Numbered from the stretch's first letter, positions 8,527-17,344 are shown. The stretch: 42,313 nucleotides of DNA from Firmicutes bacterium CAG:882 (GCA_000435595.1 FR895361.1:1-42313), one strand, 5' to 3'. Translations and numbers: made by a program. The notes: generated from the letters alone by a model not told the origin.

Positions 8527-8576
8527 ATAATAGCACACCACCTCGTTAAGTTCAAGTCGAAATTGAACAAGTTCAA
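8527..8576 (-). promoter_or_regulatory. Promoter and palindromic operator candidate of the XRE-aminotransferase gene
   Basis: On the minus strand TTGAAC (8550-8555) and TATTAT (8527-8532) are spaced 17 bp. Just upstream is a perfect palindrome TTGAAC-NN-GTTCAA (8563-8576), and the -35 itself is a third copy of the half-site, 21 bp from its nearest equivalent. A palindrome plus helically phased half-site over the -35 is what an autorepressing XRE protein would use. Which protein binds is inference. Confidence 0.5.
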
Positions 8577-8577
8577 A

Positions 8578-10389
8578 TTATTGTTGCTTTAATATCTCTT
8601 TAAGCATATACGTCCTATTAAATGGAAATGAGAAGTAATACCCATCCGCGAAATCTCCGCTGAGTTCAATCATATTTCTTGCAAGTTCAATTCCGACCTG
8701 CTCGCCTGCTTTTCTGCTTCCGTTCTCGGGATATTTTTCAATAAGTTCGTCAGGCACATTCACTCCTGCAATCTCATTTTTCATGAAGAGAGCGTTCTTT
8801 CGGCTGATTAACGGCATTATGCCGCAGAGAATCCTTGCACCCGTCTCCCTCTTTATGTACCTGAGTCGTTCTACGTCCTCCTCACTGAATACGGGCTGGG
8901 TAAGGAAGAATTGTGCCCCGGCATCCATCTTTTTCTTCACCCGTGCAAGTTCAACCTCAAGATTTCTTCTGCCCTGATTGATTGCTCCACCGTAGCAGAG
9001 TGGTCTGTCCGTGAAGGTTTCCTCATTCATCTCTGCAGCAATTCTCATGAGCCCGACCGAATCAAAATTGAACACAGACTTGACCGTCTCCCTGACCATT
9101 GACGGGAGCGGGTCGCCTGTTATTATCAGCATATTGTATATATCGTTTATTCTTGCTCCCATGAAAAGCGAGCGCATCGCAACGGCGTTCTTGTCGCGGC
9201 AGCATATATGCGGCATGACCTGAATTCCTGTCTCGCGGTGCACCTTGTCAGCCATGAGAACAGAATCAACTCTTGTTCGACCCGACGGCGAATCCGGGAA
9301 GGTCAGGACATCCACCCCCGCTCCGACAAGCGCGTGTGCCGACTCAAGAAGCTTCTCGTCGTTGGCGTCAAAAGGCGGCGCAAGTTCAACTGCAATGAAT
9401 TTTTTGTCCTTCACATTGCCGTTCTCGTCGTAGATAAAGCCTGCCCGCTTCTTTTTTGCAGTGCCGTCAGTCACATCGGAATTGAACTTTTTAGGCTGTC
9501 CTGCCATATCTGCCGGCTCATGAAGCAGCTCATCTGCCATCGCATCCGCGACAGCCTTTATCGTGTCGGGCTTTGTTCCGCAGCAGCCTCCGACCATGCT
9601 CACTCCGAGGTGCGCTATCTCCCTCATTTTTCCTGCAAAATATATCGGTGCGTTCCCGAAGTGCATCCTGTTTCTCGTAAAATCAGGGTAGCCCGCATTT
9701 GCAAGTGCCGCAAAATATTTGTCCGACGGAAGGCTCAGATTACCGATAAGCTGCTCCATGTGTCCAGCACCGACACCGCAGTTAAGCCCCACCGCATCGA
9801 CCGGAAGCTTTGAGATGTCAGCAACAAGCCTTTTTGCACTGAGCCCTGCCGTGCTGTAGCCGTACTGATTCACGCTGAAGCATACACTTATAAATACATT
9901 CTCAGACTGCTCCCTTATATATTTTATCGCAGGCTCAATCTCCTCGCAGTCGGCAAAGGTCTCAAAGTGAACCGCATCCACTCCAAGCTTTAACAGTATG
10001 TCAGCAAGCCTTATGTACTCCTGCTCGTTTTCGATTTTCTCCATGCCTGCCATTCCCGGAATCGGCCCGATGTCTCCTGCTATGAATATCGGGTCACTCC
10101 TTTTGCTGAGTGAAACCGCCTCTCTCGCCGCTTTTACAGCCGCATCAAGATTTTCCATGACCTCGTTCTCATTTTCCGAGAGCATTCTGCTGTTCGTCGC
10201 GTAGGTGTTGGTTCTTATGTACGATGCTCCCGCAGCCAGGTACTCAAGATGTATTTCAAGCACACGCTCGGGATGCTCCGTGTTTGCAAGCTCCGGAAGT
10301 TCACTTGTGCCGTATTTTTCTGCATAGTAGGTTCCAAACGCTCCATCGGTAATAATTGTATGAGTTTTCAGATATTCGTGTAAATTCAT
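8578..10389 (-). CDS. yitJ: Bifunctional homocysteine S-methyltransferase / 5,10-methylenetetrahydrofolate reductase
   Basis: 603 residues from the ATG at 10389 (AGAAAGGAAAG upstream). The N-terminal half is a homocysteine S-methyltransferase barrel (ITDGAFGTYYAEKYG start) with zinc-binding cysteines in NCGVG (about 203) and GGCCGT (about 267). From about residue 330 a methylenetetrahydrofolate reductase domain follows (FIAVELAPPFDAN, LLIITGDP-like strand, FFLTQPVF), ending in a FSFPFNRTY-type segment. The same fusion is known as B. subtilis YitJ. It would make methyl-THF and methylate homocysteine to methionine in the cytoplasm. It is driven by its own strong promoter and has an unusually long folded leader. 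Family assignment is firm; the symbol is by analogy. Confidence 0.93.
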   Translation of the reverse strand: MNLHEYLKTHTIITDGAFGTYYAEKYGTSELPELANTEHPERVLEIHLEYLAAGASYIRTNTYATNSRMLSENENEVMENLDAAVKAAREAVSLSKRSDPIFIAGDIGPIPGMAGMEKIENEQEYIRLADILLKLGVDAVHFETFADCEEIEPAIKYIREQSENVFISVCFSVNQYGYSTAGLSAKRLVADISKLPVDAVGLNCGVGAGHMEQLIGNLSLPSDKYFAALANAGYPDFTRNRMHFGNAPIYFAGKMREIAHLGVSMVGGCCGTKPDTIKAVADAMADELLHEPADMAGQPKKFNSDVTDGTAKKKRAGFIYDENGNVKDKKFIAVELAPPFDANDEKLLESAHALVGAGVDVLTFPDSPSGRTRVDSVLMADKVHRETGIQVMPHICCRDKNAVAMRSLFMGARINDIYNMLIITGDPLPSMVRETVKSVFNFDSVGLMRIAAEMNEETFTDRPLCYGGAINQGRRNLEVELARVKKKMDAGAQFFLTQPVFSEEDVERLRYIKRETGARILCGIMPLISRKNALFMKNEIAGVNVPDELIEKYPENGSRKAGEQVGIELARNMIELSGDFADGYYFSFPFNRTYMLKEILKQQ

Positions 10390-10592
10390 TAGTATACTTT
10401 CCTTTCTGACTTGACTCTGAATACGCTGAAGATATGAGCTCCCACGCTGAATCTTCCCTCCTGCATACCCGAATGCCAAGCTGTAAAGCGGACATTCGCA
10501 ATCCGCACTTATTTATCGAGATTACCTTGTACCCCCATATTAAGTGTAATCTCTCTGCCGCTCATACCCTGCCATCCTTTCCATCGTCTTTA
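10390..10592 (-). promoter_or_regulatory. Long structured leader of the HMT/MTHFR gene
   Basis: About 200 nt separate the predicted start (about 10590) from the ATG. On the minus strand the first stem is a perfect 8-bp GAGATTAC/GTAATCTC (10546-10553 with 10518-10525, 20-nt loop containing a GGGGG run). The second is AAG-GCGGA/TCCGCTT with one bulge (10502-10510 with 10486-10492). A further roughly 95 nt precede the ribosome binding site. I looked for SAM-I, SAM-II, SAH, cobalamin, THF and T-box cores and matched none. A metabolite-sensing role is inferred from length and gene function. Confidence 0.4.
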
Positions 10593-10597
10593 TCCTG

Positions 10598-10626
10598 ATT
10601 ATAGACATAAAACTCCCGCGTGACAA
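10598..10626 (-). promoter_or_regulatory. Promoter of the HMT/MTHFR gene
   Basis: On the minus strand TTGTCA (10621-10626), a 17-bp spacer, then a perfect TATAAT (10598-10603). Confidence 0.75.
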
Positions 10627-10693
10627 CAATTATTCTGCCTGCATGGTCAAAAAGCTCCACCACACACTCTCAAAAATCCCCTATTACAGAACA

Positions 10694-10717
10694 AAGAATG
10701 TGCCTTGGCACATTCTT
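10694..10717. repeat. Perfect 11-bp palindrome in the intergenic repeat region
   Basis: AAGAATGTGCC at 10694-10704 faces its exact complement at 10707-10717 with only TT between. The core TGTGCC-NN-GGCACA recurs at 19948-19961, beside the ThrE-N start. Together with the GC-rich stretch to 10780 it looks like a dispersed intergenic element; no ORF. Confidence 0.5.
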
Positions 10718-10780
10718 GCGCCTGCAGCGGTCGCTTGCGACATCTGCATTGTACGCCGCAGTGCGCATCCCCGCGGAGCG

Positions 10781-10820
10781 TTTTTGTGTAATAGGAACGA
10801 AGTTTCCTATTACACAAAAA
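10781..10820. repeat. 17-bp inverted repeat adjoining the PatB-like terminator
   Basis: TTTTTGTGTAATAGGAA (10781-10797) faces its exact complement at 10804-10820 with a 6-nt loop. It abuts the terminator hairpin at 10823-10853 and can act as a second, bidirectional terminator stem. An 18-nt part (10797-10814) recurs at 40446-40463, again just beyond a terminator. Confidence 0.6.
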
Positions 10821-10822
10821 AC

Positions 10823-10853
10823 AACCTCTGCACGCAAATCCCATGCAGAGGTT
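10823..10853 (-). terminator. Intrinsic terminator of the PatB-like operon
   Basis: A perfect 10-bp stem AACCTCTGCA (10823-10832) / complement (10844-10853), 11-nt loop. On the minus strand it is followed by GTTTTTTGTG. It lies 24 nt past the stop of the C-S lyase gene. Confidence 0.8.
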
Positions 10854-10877
10854 ATTTTTGGCTCCGGATATTTTCAA

Positions 10878-12068
10878 TTACTTATCTGTATCATTTTCAA
10901 TGTACAGTTCTATTCCTCTTTTAAGCCTTAAAAGACCGTCCATAAGCCTGCTCTTCTGGCAAGCCACATTAAGTCTCAGAAAATGTTCACCTGTGCGTCC
11001 GTATTGCACACCGTCTGACAGATACAAGCCTGTTTTCTCTCTTATAAAATCTGCCAGTTCCTCGGAATTCGAACATATCCCCGTGCAGTCAAGCCACAAA
11101 AGATATGTCGCCTCCGACCTGACAAGCTTAACCTGTGGAAGCTGATCCTTGACATAGGTATCCACAATAAGCTTATTCTCATAGATGTACTCTCTGAGAG
11201 CATCAAGCCATTCACCGCCCTCATTGAAGGCTGCTATGGCTGCCCATATTGCGAATGCATTAGGCTCCGCTACCTCATCGGTATTAAGACCTCGGTTCAC
11301 CTTATGCCTTAAAAATTCATCCGGCACTATCGCTGCCGCCGTCTGAAGTCCCGCCATATTGAATGCCTTTGTAGGTGCCACGCAGGTCACGCTTATCTCA
11401 CGGCATGTATCAGATACTGAGGCGAACGGAATGTACCCCTTCCCCGGGTCCGTTATGTCACAGTGTATCTCATCTGAAACAACAATCACATGATGCTTCT
11501 TGGCAAGCTCACCAACCCTCGCAATGGTGTCTCTGTCCCATATCTTTCCGACAGGATTGTGCGGATTGCAGAATATCATCATTGTGGTCTGTGGCTGTGC
11601 CATGGCATCCTCTAACGCATCAAAGTCAATCGAATATTCCCCGTCGTTATAACTTAACGGGCACTCAAGCACATTTCTTCCGTTGTTCACAATCGAATTG
11701 AAGAAAATATTGTACACAGGTGTCATGATAAGCACATTTTCTGCAGGCGTAGTGAGCTTTCTCACAACACTAGAGAGAATCGGCACTACACCTGTTGAGA
11801 AAATCAGCCAGTCTTTCTCAATACGGAAGCCGTGTCTCTCCTCCCACCATCTGATGTAGGCATCATTCCACTCATCGGGAATAATCGAGTAGCCGAATAC
11901 ACCGTGTTCAACTCTCTTCTTAATAGCGTCAATGATAACGGGAGCCGTCTTAAAATCCATGTCGGCAACCCACATCGGCAGCTCATTCTCCTTCACATCC
12001 CATTTGAGCGAATGTGTCCCTCGTCTGTCCACCAACGTATCGAAGCTTTCTCTGTATTTCTCGTCCAT
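10878..12068 (-). CDS. PatB/MalY-type PLP-dependent C-S lyase or aminotransferase
   Basis: 396 residues, fold-type I PLP enzyme of the MalY/PatB subgroup: start DxLVDRRGTHSLKWD, ELPMWVADMDF, CNPHNPVG, SDEIHCD, PLP-binding Lys234 in APTKAFNMAGLQ and a C-terminal FLRLNVACQKS carrying the carboxylate-binding Arg. Members cleave cystathionine or cysteine S-conjugates (beta-lyase), giving homocysteine or a thiol plus pyruvate and ammonia. No membrane or signal segment, so cytoplasmic. AAGGAGG precedes the ATG. It lies 42 nt downstream of the DUF3737 gene and ends in a strong terminator, so the two form an operon. Beta-lyase versus aminotransferase activity cannot be decided here. Confidence 0.88.
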   Translation of the reverse strand: MDEKYRESFDTLVDRRGTHSLKWDVKENELPMWVADMDFKTAPVIIDAIKKRVEHGVFGYSIIPDEWNDAYIRWWEERHGFRIEKDWLIFSTGVVPILSSVVRKLTTPAENVLIMTPVYNIFFNSIVNNGRNVLECPLSYNDGEYSIDFDALEDAMAQPQTTMMIFCNPHNPVGKIWDRDTIARVGELAKKHHVIVVSDEIHCDITDPGKGYIPFASVSDTCREISVTCVAPTKAFNMAGLQTAAAIVPDEFLRHKVNRGLNTDEVAEPNAFAIWAAIAAFNEGGEWLDALREYIYENKLIVDTYVKDQLPQVKLVRSEATYLLWLDCTGICSNSEELADFIREKTGLYLSDGVQYGRTGEHFLRLNVACQKSRLMDGLLRLKRGIELYIENDTDK

Positions 12069-12110
12069 GCTTACCTCCTTGTAATATCCTGTTTCACCGT
12101 GACAATCAAT

Positions 12111-12977
12111 CTACCACTTGATAATATCTGTCTTATCCTTAATTTCCCCACACACAATCTTTGTATTGCCTTCCTCAATGTAATCCCTCTGGATAATCAG
12201 TGTGTCGATGTAATCAGCCTTGATTGTTCCTGATGAAGGATTGAGCACACTTGTGATTCCGCTTGTAATCTCTGCATCCACGCTGGAATATTCAAATGCA
12301 AGCGTTGTGTTGATAAGCTTGCAGTTCTTCATGACAAGATTGTCGATATAGCACATTCCCTGAAGGCTCTCGATTGTGCAGTTGATGAGCGTCAGGTTCT
12401 TTGCATTCCAGCCGAGATATTCACCGGAAATAAATGAATCATATACTGTAACATTATCTGTGTTCCAGAATGCGTCCTTGGAAAGAAGCTTGGAATTGCG
12501 GATTTCCATATTCTTTGTTCCGTCAAAGGAATAATTTCCCACAAGAGTAAAATTATCCGCCTTTATATTGTTGGTGTTAAATGCAAAATAATCTCCCTTT
12601 GCAAATACATTGTCCATGGTTACATTGTTGCAGTTCCAAAGCGTCTCGGCAGCATTAGGAAAAGACACATTGCGAAGTGTCACACCGTCAGCCTTTCTTA
12701 TATTCTTCGGAGCCTCTATGACAGTATCCTCTATACTGATATTGTCCGTGTACCATATTCCTGCTCTCGCCATGTCAAAAAGTGTACAGTTTTTAAGGCT
12801 TATGTCCTTACAGTACCACAACGGGTATTTATATCTGAAAAGTGTTGTATCTATCTCCAGCCTTCTGCACTCCTTGAGCGGTGACTCTCCCTTCTCAAAT
12901 ACCGAATCGCTTATCTTAGCGTCAAATGTATGAAACAGAGCCCTCTCCTCTGTAAACGTCTGCTGTATAAATTCCAT
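12111..12977 (-). CDS. DUF3737-family beta-helix protein
   Basis: 288 residues. AGGAGG precedes the ATG. The protein consists of short repeated strands with recurrent Asn-rich turns and aromatic pairs (LWYCKDISLKNCTLFD, GIWYTDNISIEDTVI, LWNCNNVTMDNVFA, AFNTNNIKADNFTLV and so on, about 21 residues per turn), a right-handed parallel beta-helix pattern. It matches what I know of DUF3737 (start MEFIQQTFTEERALF). The family has no assigned activity. There is no signal peptide, so it is probably cytoplasmic. It is first in an operon with the PatB/MalY-type enzyme 42 nt downstream, which hints at a shared task, but that is inference. Confidence 0.8.
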   Translation of the reverse strand: MEFIQQTFTEERALFHTFDAKISDSVFEKGESPLKECRRLEIDTTLFRYKYPLWYCKDISLKNCTLFDMARAGIWYTDNISIEDTVIEAPKNIRKADGVTLRNVSFPNAAETLWNCNNVTMDNVFAKGDYFAFNTNNIKADNFTLVGNYSFDGTKNMEIRNSKLLSKDAFWNTDNVTVYDSFISGEYLGWNAKNLTLINCTIESLQGMCYIDNLVMKNCKLINTTLAFEYSSVDAEITSGITSVLNPSSGTIKADYIDTLIIQRDYIEEGNTKIVCGEIKDKTDIIKW

Positions 12978-13017
12978 TCTAAAATCCTCCTAAGTCAAAT
13001 TTCGCATTTTTTGCCAA

Positions 13018-13050
13018 CGATATTCGCAATACGCTTTTCTGCTTGCTCAT
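13018..13050. repeat. Dispersed repeat, copy 1
   Basis: This 33-nt stretch (ending GCTTGCTCAT) aligns without gaps with 22554-22586 at 27 of 33 positions, and similarity continues a few bases 5' (CCAACGATATT versus TCAACAATATT). Both copies are intergenic, next to the 3' end of genes. Likely a small dispersed palindromic element of this genome. Confidence 0.4.
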
Positions 13051-13083
13051 ATAAAATCGCTGCTTCTCATCTTATTTTATAAA

Positions 13084-15903
13084 TCATGAACCTAACTTTA
13101 GGTCAAGCATTATTTCACTTTCGTTGATTTCCTGTTCAGGCTCAAACTCCTCTCCCGCCATATACTCATAGATAGAGGCTGAAAGTGCCCTTGCCTCAGG
13201 ATATTCCTGACTGTTCTGAAGTTCCATTGAAGACAGCAGCACCTTTCCGCCCATGCATCTAAACTCCATGAGCTGTGCCATCGGTCTGAGAAATGCATAG
13301 CTGTCCATCTCGGTAACGATGGCTTTCATCCTGCGCGGAAGTATAAAGGCCCGCTTCGTCGCCATAATCCACCACTGCCAGTCAGTATGCTTATCCGTAG
13401 GGAATCTCCTGAAAATCGGATGTTTCACATCTATAAGCTGTCCCATTCCGCCCTCCTGGTCAGCGAAGGTTCCTACCGACCAGAAATCCGTGGTGAACTG
13501 CGTCCTGATTGATGCCGGCATGCTCTCCTTATCCGCATCAGGTGACAGATATACTCTTCCGCCGGCTCTCAGGATTTCTCTCGCCTTGTCGTCAAATCTT
13601 CTCGTCTCATATACATTGTCAGGACACACCGGGATGACCTTTTTGTACACCCATATCGGATACTCCGATTCGGTCAGCACTCTCTCATCAGACACAACCT
13701 CTACATAGAGCATAAGTGCCTCCGATTCGTCCGTGAAATCAAGTGCAATATCAAGATGCCCTGCAATCGTGTGTGCACCTTTCCTGCATAACACCCTTCC
13801 GAGGCTGCCGTCCGCCAGTACCGCTTCATCCGCACTTTCTTTCCGCTCCACATTCGCTTTGCATTTTCTGTGGCATATTCTGTACACCAGCTCGCCCTCT
13901 ATATCCGTTTTCCCGAAGTTGGCAACATCAACCTCGGCAGTGAGTCTCTCTCCTGCCTCGTATGTGTAACGCTCAAGCTTTACAAGCGGCATACACTCCT
14001 TAAAAAATTTCCTGAATTCAGCAGGATTGGCAAAGGCGTAAGGCTTAGGCTCAAGATGAGAGTTCATCATTCCCACAAGCGCGGTTCCCTGTCCCGGAAA
14101 ATCCTGTAATCCGAGAAGTGATATACCTGACAGCTCACGCGTCCTCATCGCTGCCTCAATCTCCTCGCGGTACGCAAGTCTTGAGAGTTCACCCGTCGCC
14201 TCAACATACTCCTTCCACTCATCAGCAAGTCCTCGTTCCTCCACGCGCTGCTTAATAAGCTCAAGATTAACCGGAAGTGAGACTCCCCTGAACATATTAA
14301 GCTCATCAAAATCAGGCAGAACCTCGAACTGTCCGACCTCGAAGCTGAACACCGGTTTCTTATACTGCTCCCTTATACTCTCCATCGCCATGTCATAATT
14401 ATGGTCAGCCGACGGATAATTCTCATTTATATACCCCTTCATTCCCGAAAATGTGCCCCTGATTTTCACCCCATGGCAGCTCTGTGACGTGTAGAAATCG
14501 CTGTCCGCATCACAGCCCTCCTCACCGTAAAAAGCGTTGGAGCCGTTCGCGTACAGTCTTGTATCGTCCATATTCTTCGCAAGCCTTACAAGGCTGTTCA
14601 TGCGCTCCCTTCCAAGCTCCTTGGTCTGCAGCTCATTTCCGAGTGTCAGCATAACAAACGAAGGATGGTTTGCAAGTGTCCTTATTATGCCCACAAGCTC
14701 TGTTTTATAATATTCATAGCTTGCATCTGTCTCAAATGCATCTTTTGGATTCCAGTTGGATAATTCAGGCTGCAAAAGCATTCCCAGCTCATCCGCCGCT
14801 GTAAATGCCGCCTCCGGAGCACAGTGCGAATGAAAGCGTACACAGTTGATTCCGTAGCTTCTGTATCTTAAAAGTATCTCTCTCCATTCGGCAACGTTCA
14901 TCGGTGCATGGCCTGTCTCAGGGAACTCAGCACAGTTAGCCTCACTTCTCAGAAAAATCGTTCTTCCGTTAAGAGCAAGCCTTCCTTTTCCGTCATCACC
15001 GAAATTCCTGATTCCGAACCTTACCGTATGCTCATCGGTACATTGCAAGCCACCGTTCAGATATAGCTTTGCCGTCATACCATATAATATTCCGCAAGCT
15101 TCATCCCACAGCTTCACATTACCGGCAGGCTGCAGGTCCGGAAATCTTATCTTTACTTCTTTGCCGGCCGGAACCTCCACTGAGATGTCCTCATTGAGCG
15201 CATCTGAGCTTAAAGCAAGCCTGTAACCCGATTTATCTGCAAGCTCCGTCTCGACACATACCTCCAGGACAAAATCCTCTGCCGAATTAATCTTATTTCT
15301 GTTATTTTCAAACTTTACCCTCGGATATACATAAAGCCCCGATATAAAGCTCTGCGGCTTGGTGTACATAACAAGCTCTCCTGCTATTCCGTTCCAGTTA
15401 GTCTGAGTCTCATCGGTCGCGGCAGACGAATAACATATCGCATCCTTTGGCATGTCCGGATAGCTGTTATCCGATATGAAGGTAAGCTCATGCGTTCCCG
15501 GCTCAATTCCCGTAAGTTCAAATATATATGGTGTGCTCAGTGTCCCCTTCAAAAATACACCGCACTCTTTTTCATCAACCATAAGTCTTAACGCCCTCGC
15601 ACGCTCAGCCTTTATAAACAATCTGTCTTTTCCGTAATCGGCAATCTCAACCTCGTGGCTTATTCTCGCCTCGCCCTCATATGTGAACCGCCTCGTAAAT
15701 CTAGTTGCAATAGGTGCATCCTTGTCAATCTCACCCTCCGCATTCCCAAGTGCGGCATCCGGATGCCACTGGTTTGCGCCACAATCCTTGTGCCCGATTC
15801 CGCTCTCATCAAGCGTCCCCGGCAGTCTCATGGTTCCCACGGTTCCGTCTGCAAGTCTTACATCCCATGTTCCATCCAATGAATATATTATTCTTTCACT
15901 CAC
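13084..15903 (-). CDS. Glycoside hydrolase family 2 enzyme (beta-galactosidase/glucuronidase-like), cytoplasmic
   Basis: About 939 residues: sugar-binding domain (YSLDGTWDVRLADG), Ig-like domain, then a TIM barrel. The general acid/base is Glu in LGNEL (430 counting from the ATG at 15921, 424 from the GTG) and the nucleophile Glu in FSFEVGQFE (528/522). I prefer the GTG at 15903 because GGGAGGG lies 5 nt upstream, while the ATG at 15921 has no good site; the difference is six residues. No signal peptide, so it acts on imported oligosaccharides. It is last in the GH27-MocR-GH2 operon, 30 nt after the regulator. GH2 covers beta-galactosidase, glucuronidase and mannosidase, so the exact sugar is open; galactose of rhamnogalacturonan side chains fits the context. 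Confidence 0.85.
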   Translation of the reverse strand: MSERIIYSLDGTWDVRLADGTVGTMRLPGTLDESGIGHKDCGANQWHPDAALGNAEGEIDKDAPIATRFTRRFTYEGEARISHEVEIADYGKDRLFIKAERARALRLMVDEKECGVFLKGTLSTPYIFELTGIEPGTHELTFISDNSYPDMPKDAICYSSAATDETQTNWNGIAGELVMYTKPQSFISGLYVYPRVKFENNRNKINSAEDFVLEVCVETELADKSGYRLALSSDALNEDISVEVPAGKEVKIRFPDLQPAGNVKLWDEACGILYGMTAKLYLNGGLQCTDEHTVRFGIRNFGDDGKGRLALNGRTIFLRSEANCAEFPETGHAPMNVAEWREILLRYRSYGINCVRFHSHCAPEAAFTAADELGMLLQPELSNWNPKDAFETDASYEYYKTELVGIIRTLANHPSFVMLTLGNELQTKELGRERMNSLVRLAKNMDDTRLYANGSNAFYGEEGCDADSDFYTSQSCHGVKIRGTFSGMKGYINENYPSADHNYDMAMESIREQYKKPVFSFEVGQFEVLPDFDELNMFRGVSLPVNLELIKQRVEERGLADEWKEYVEATGELSRLAYREEIEAAMRTRELSGISLLGLQDFPGQGTALVGMMNSHLEPKPYAFANPAEFRKFFKECMPLVKLERYTYEAGERLTAEVDVANFGKTDIEGELVYRICHRKCKANVERKESADEAVLADGSLGRVLCRKGAHTIAGHLDIALDFTDESEALMLYVEVVSDERVLTESEYPIWVYKKVIPVCPDNVYETRRFDDKAREILRAGGRVYLSPDADKESMPASIRTQFTTDFWSVGTFADQEGGMGQLIDVKHPIFRRFPTDKHTDWQWWIMATKRAFILPRRMKAIVTEMDSYAFLRPMAQLMEFRCMGGKVLLSSMELQNSQEYPEARALSASIYEYMAGEEFEPEQEINESEIMLDLKLGS

Positions 15904-15933
15904 TTTTACCCTCCCGGACATCGCAAGCTGCTC

Positions 15934-17316
15934 TTACGATATTGCCTCCCATATTCTCTGTATCGTCTCTTTAATGCGTTCTGCATACACACCACAGTAA
16001 TTTATCACCAAAGTATGTGAATCGCCGTGCGGCTGTGCCATGTACTCCGATGTGCACGCCACGTTGATATCCTTTTCCCTGATTCTTGTGACCAGTTCCT
16101 TATCCGCCAGCTTCGTGTCAAGTTCAAGAAGAAAATAAGTTCCTGAACTATTCTCATATATATGCGAAATACCGCCAAGCGGTGATTCCTTAACCGCCTC
16201 AAACAGACTGCCTCTCTGGCTCTTGAAATAATTTCTCATGTGATTGATATGACGTTCAAAATAGCCTTCCGATATAAACCTTGCAAGTGCATACTGCTCC
16301 ATACTCGGAACAGTGCCTGAATAGAAACTCAAGCCCTCCTCATAGCGCTGCGCAAGCTCATACGGCAGCACCATATAGCTTATTCTAAGTGACGGAATAA
16401 GCGTCTTTGAAAATGTGTTAAAATAGATAACTCTCCCATTCCCGTCAAGACTGTACAGCGTCGGTGCCGGCTTTCCCTGATACCAGAATTCGCTGTCGTA
16501 ATCATCTTCAATAATATAATATCCCTTCCTGTCAGCCCATTCAAGAAGCTCCGTCCTCCTCTTTACAGGCATGACCGTTCCTATAGGAAAATGCTGTGCC
16601 GGGCTTACATGAACCACGTTGCATCCGCTCTCATACAGGCTGTTCATGTCAACTCCATATTCATCTCTCGGAACACTCTTCCACTTGGCATGATACATAT
16701 CATACAAGCCTGTTATCTTCTGACTTCCTATATTTTCCACAGCCCATGCCGCATCGTCTAACAGACAGAAAAGACGTCCGTACATGCTGTCCGTCCCCGA
16801 GCATATAACTATCTGTGAAGGAAGCACCTGCATACCTCTAAACTCATGAAGAAACTCGGCAAGTGCCAGCCTCAGTTCATATACTCCATTGTACGGAACC
16901 GTCTTTAGAAGCTGCTCAGGTCTCTCCGACAATGTATCCCTCAAAAGCTTTGCCCAGGTTGAGAACGGAAATCTGTTTCTTCTTATTCTATTCGATTTGA
17001 GGTCAGCAAAATAAGCGTACTCAAACTCTTCTTCCGCTTTTGGTCTTATAAGACAGCTTGCCTGAGGTACACAACCTGTATCGTTCACAAAATAGCCTTT
17101 TTTTTCACAGCTTGTTATATATCCCTCAAGCAGAAGCTGTGCGTAGGCATTCTCAACCGTTATGACACTTATGTTAAGATGCTTTGCAAGACTTCTCTTA
17201 GATGGAAGCTTTTCACCTACACTGATTCTTCCCGACAGAATATCGTTCTTTATACACCGATACAGGTAATCGTACAGAGGCAGTTCCTGCCTGTTATCCA
17301 TATTGTATGTGAGCAT
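15934..17316 (-). CDS. MocR-family regulator (GntR HTH plus aminotransferase-like domain)
   Basis: 460 residues. Residues about 10-80 are a GntR winged helix (LYRCIKNDILSGRISVGEKLPSKRSLAKHL, ISVITVENAYAQLLLEGYI). The rest is a fold-type I aminotransferase-like domain that should bind PLP through Lys304 in NTFSKTLIPSLRISYM. GGGAGG lies 8 nt before the ATG. MocR proteins usually sense PLP or an amino compound and control PLP, GABA, taurine or similar genes. Here the gene sits inside a glycosidase operon (28 nt after GH27, 30 nt before GH2), which is unusual. It may control the operon through the palindrome at 18647-18668, though MocR sites are often direct repeats. The family call is firm; the target is inference. 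Confidence 0.9.
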   Translation of the reverse strand: MLTYNMDNRQELPLYDYLYRCIKNDILSGRISVGEKLPSKRSLAKHLNISVITVENAYAQLLLEGYITSCEKKGYFVNDTGCVPQASCLIRPKAEEEFEYAYFADLKSNRIRRNRFPFSTWAKLLRDTLSERPEQLLKTVPYNGVYELRLALAEFLHEFRGMQVLPSQIVICSGTDSMYGRLFCLLDDAAWAVENIGSQKITGLYDMYHAKWKSVPRDEYGVDMNSLYESGCNVVHVSPAQHFPIGTVMPVKRRTELLEWADRKGYYIIEDDYDSEFWYQGKPAPTLYSLDGNGRVIYFNTFSKTLIPSLRISYMVLPYELAQRYEEGLSFYSGTVPSMEQYALARFISEGYFERHINHMRNYFKSQRGSLFEAVKESPLGGISHIYENSSGTYFLLELDTKLADKELVTRIREKDINVACTSEYMAQPHGDSHTLVINYCGVYAERIKETIQRIWEAIS

Positions 17317-17344
17317 TCTCCTGCCTCCCGATAAATTTTTTATA

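Noticed and set aside
9208..9813. 201-residue open frame on the plus strand
   Set aside because: It lies wholly antisense to the HMT/MTHFR gene, has no ribosome binding site and a Cys/His/Arg-rich composition typical of a shadow frame.
10390..10592. SAM-I (S-box) riboswitch or met T-box upstream of the HMT/MTHFR gene
   Set aside because: Expected by analogy with B. subtilis, but the S-box core and the T-box sequence were not found. Left as an unassigned leader.
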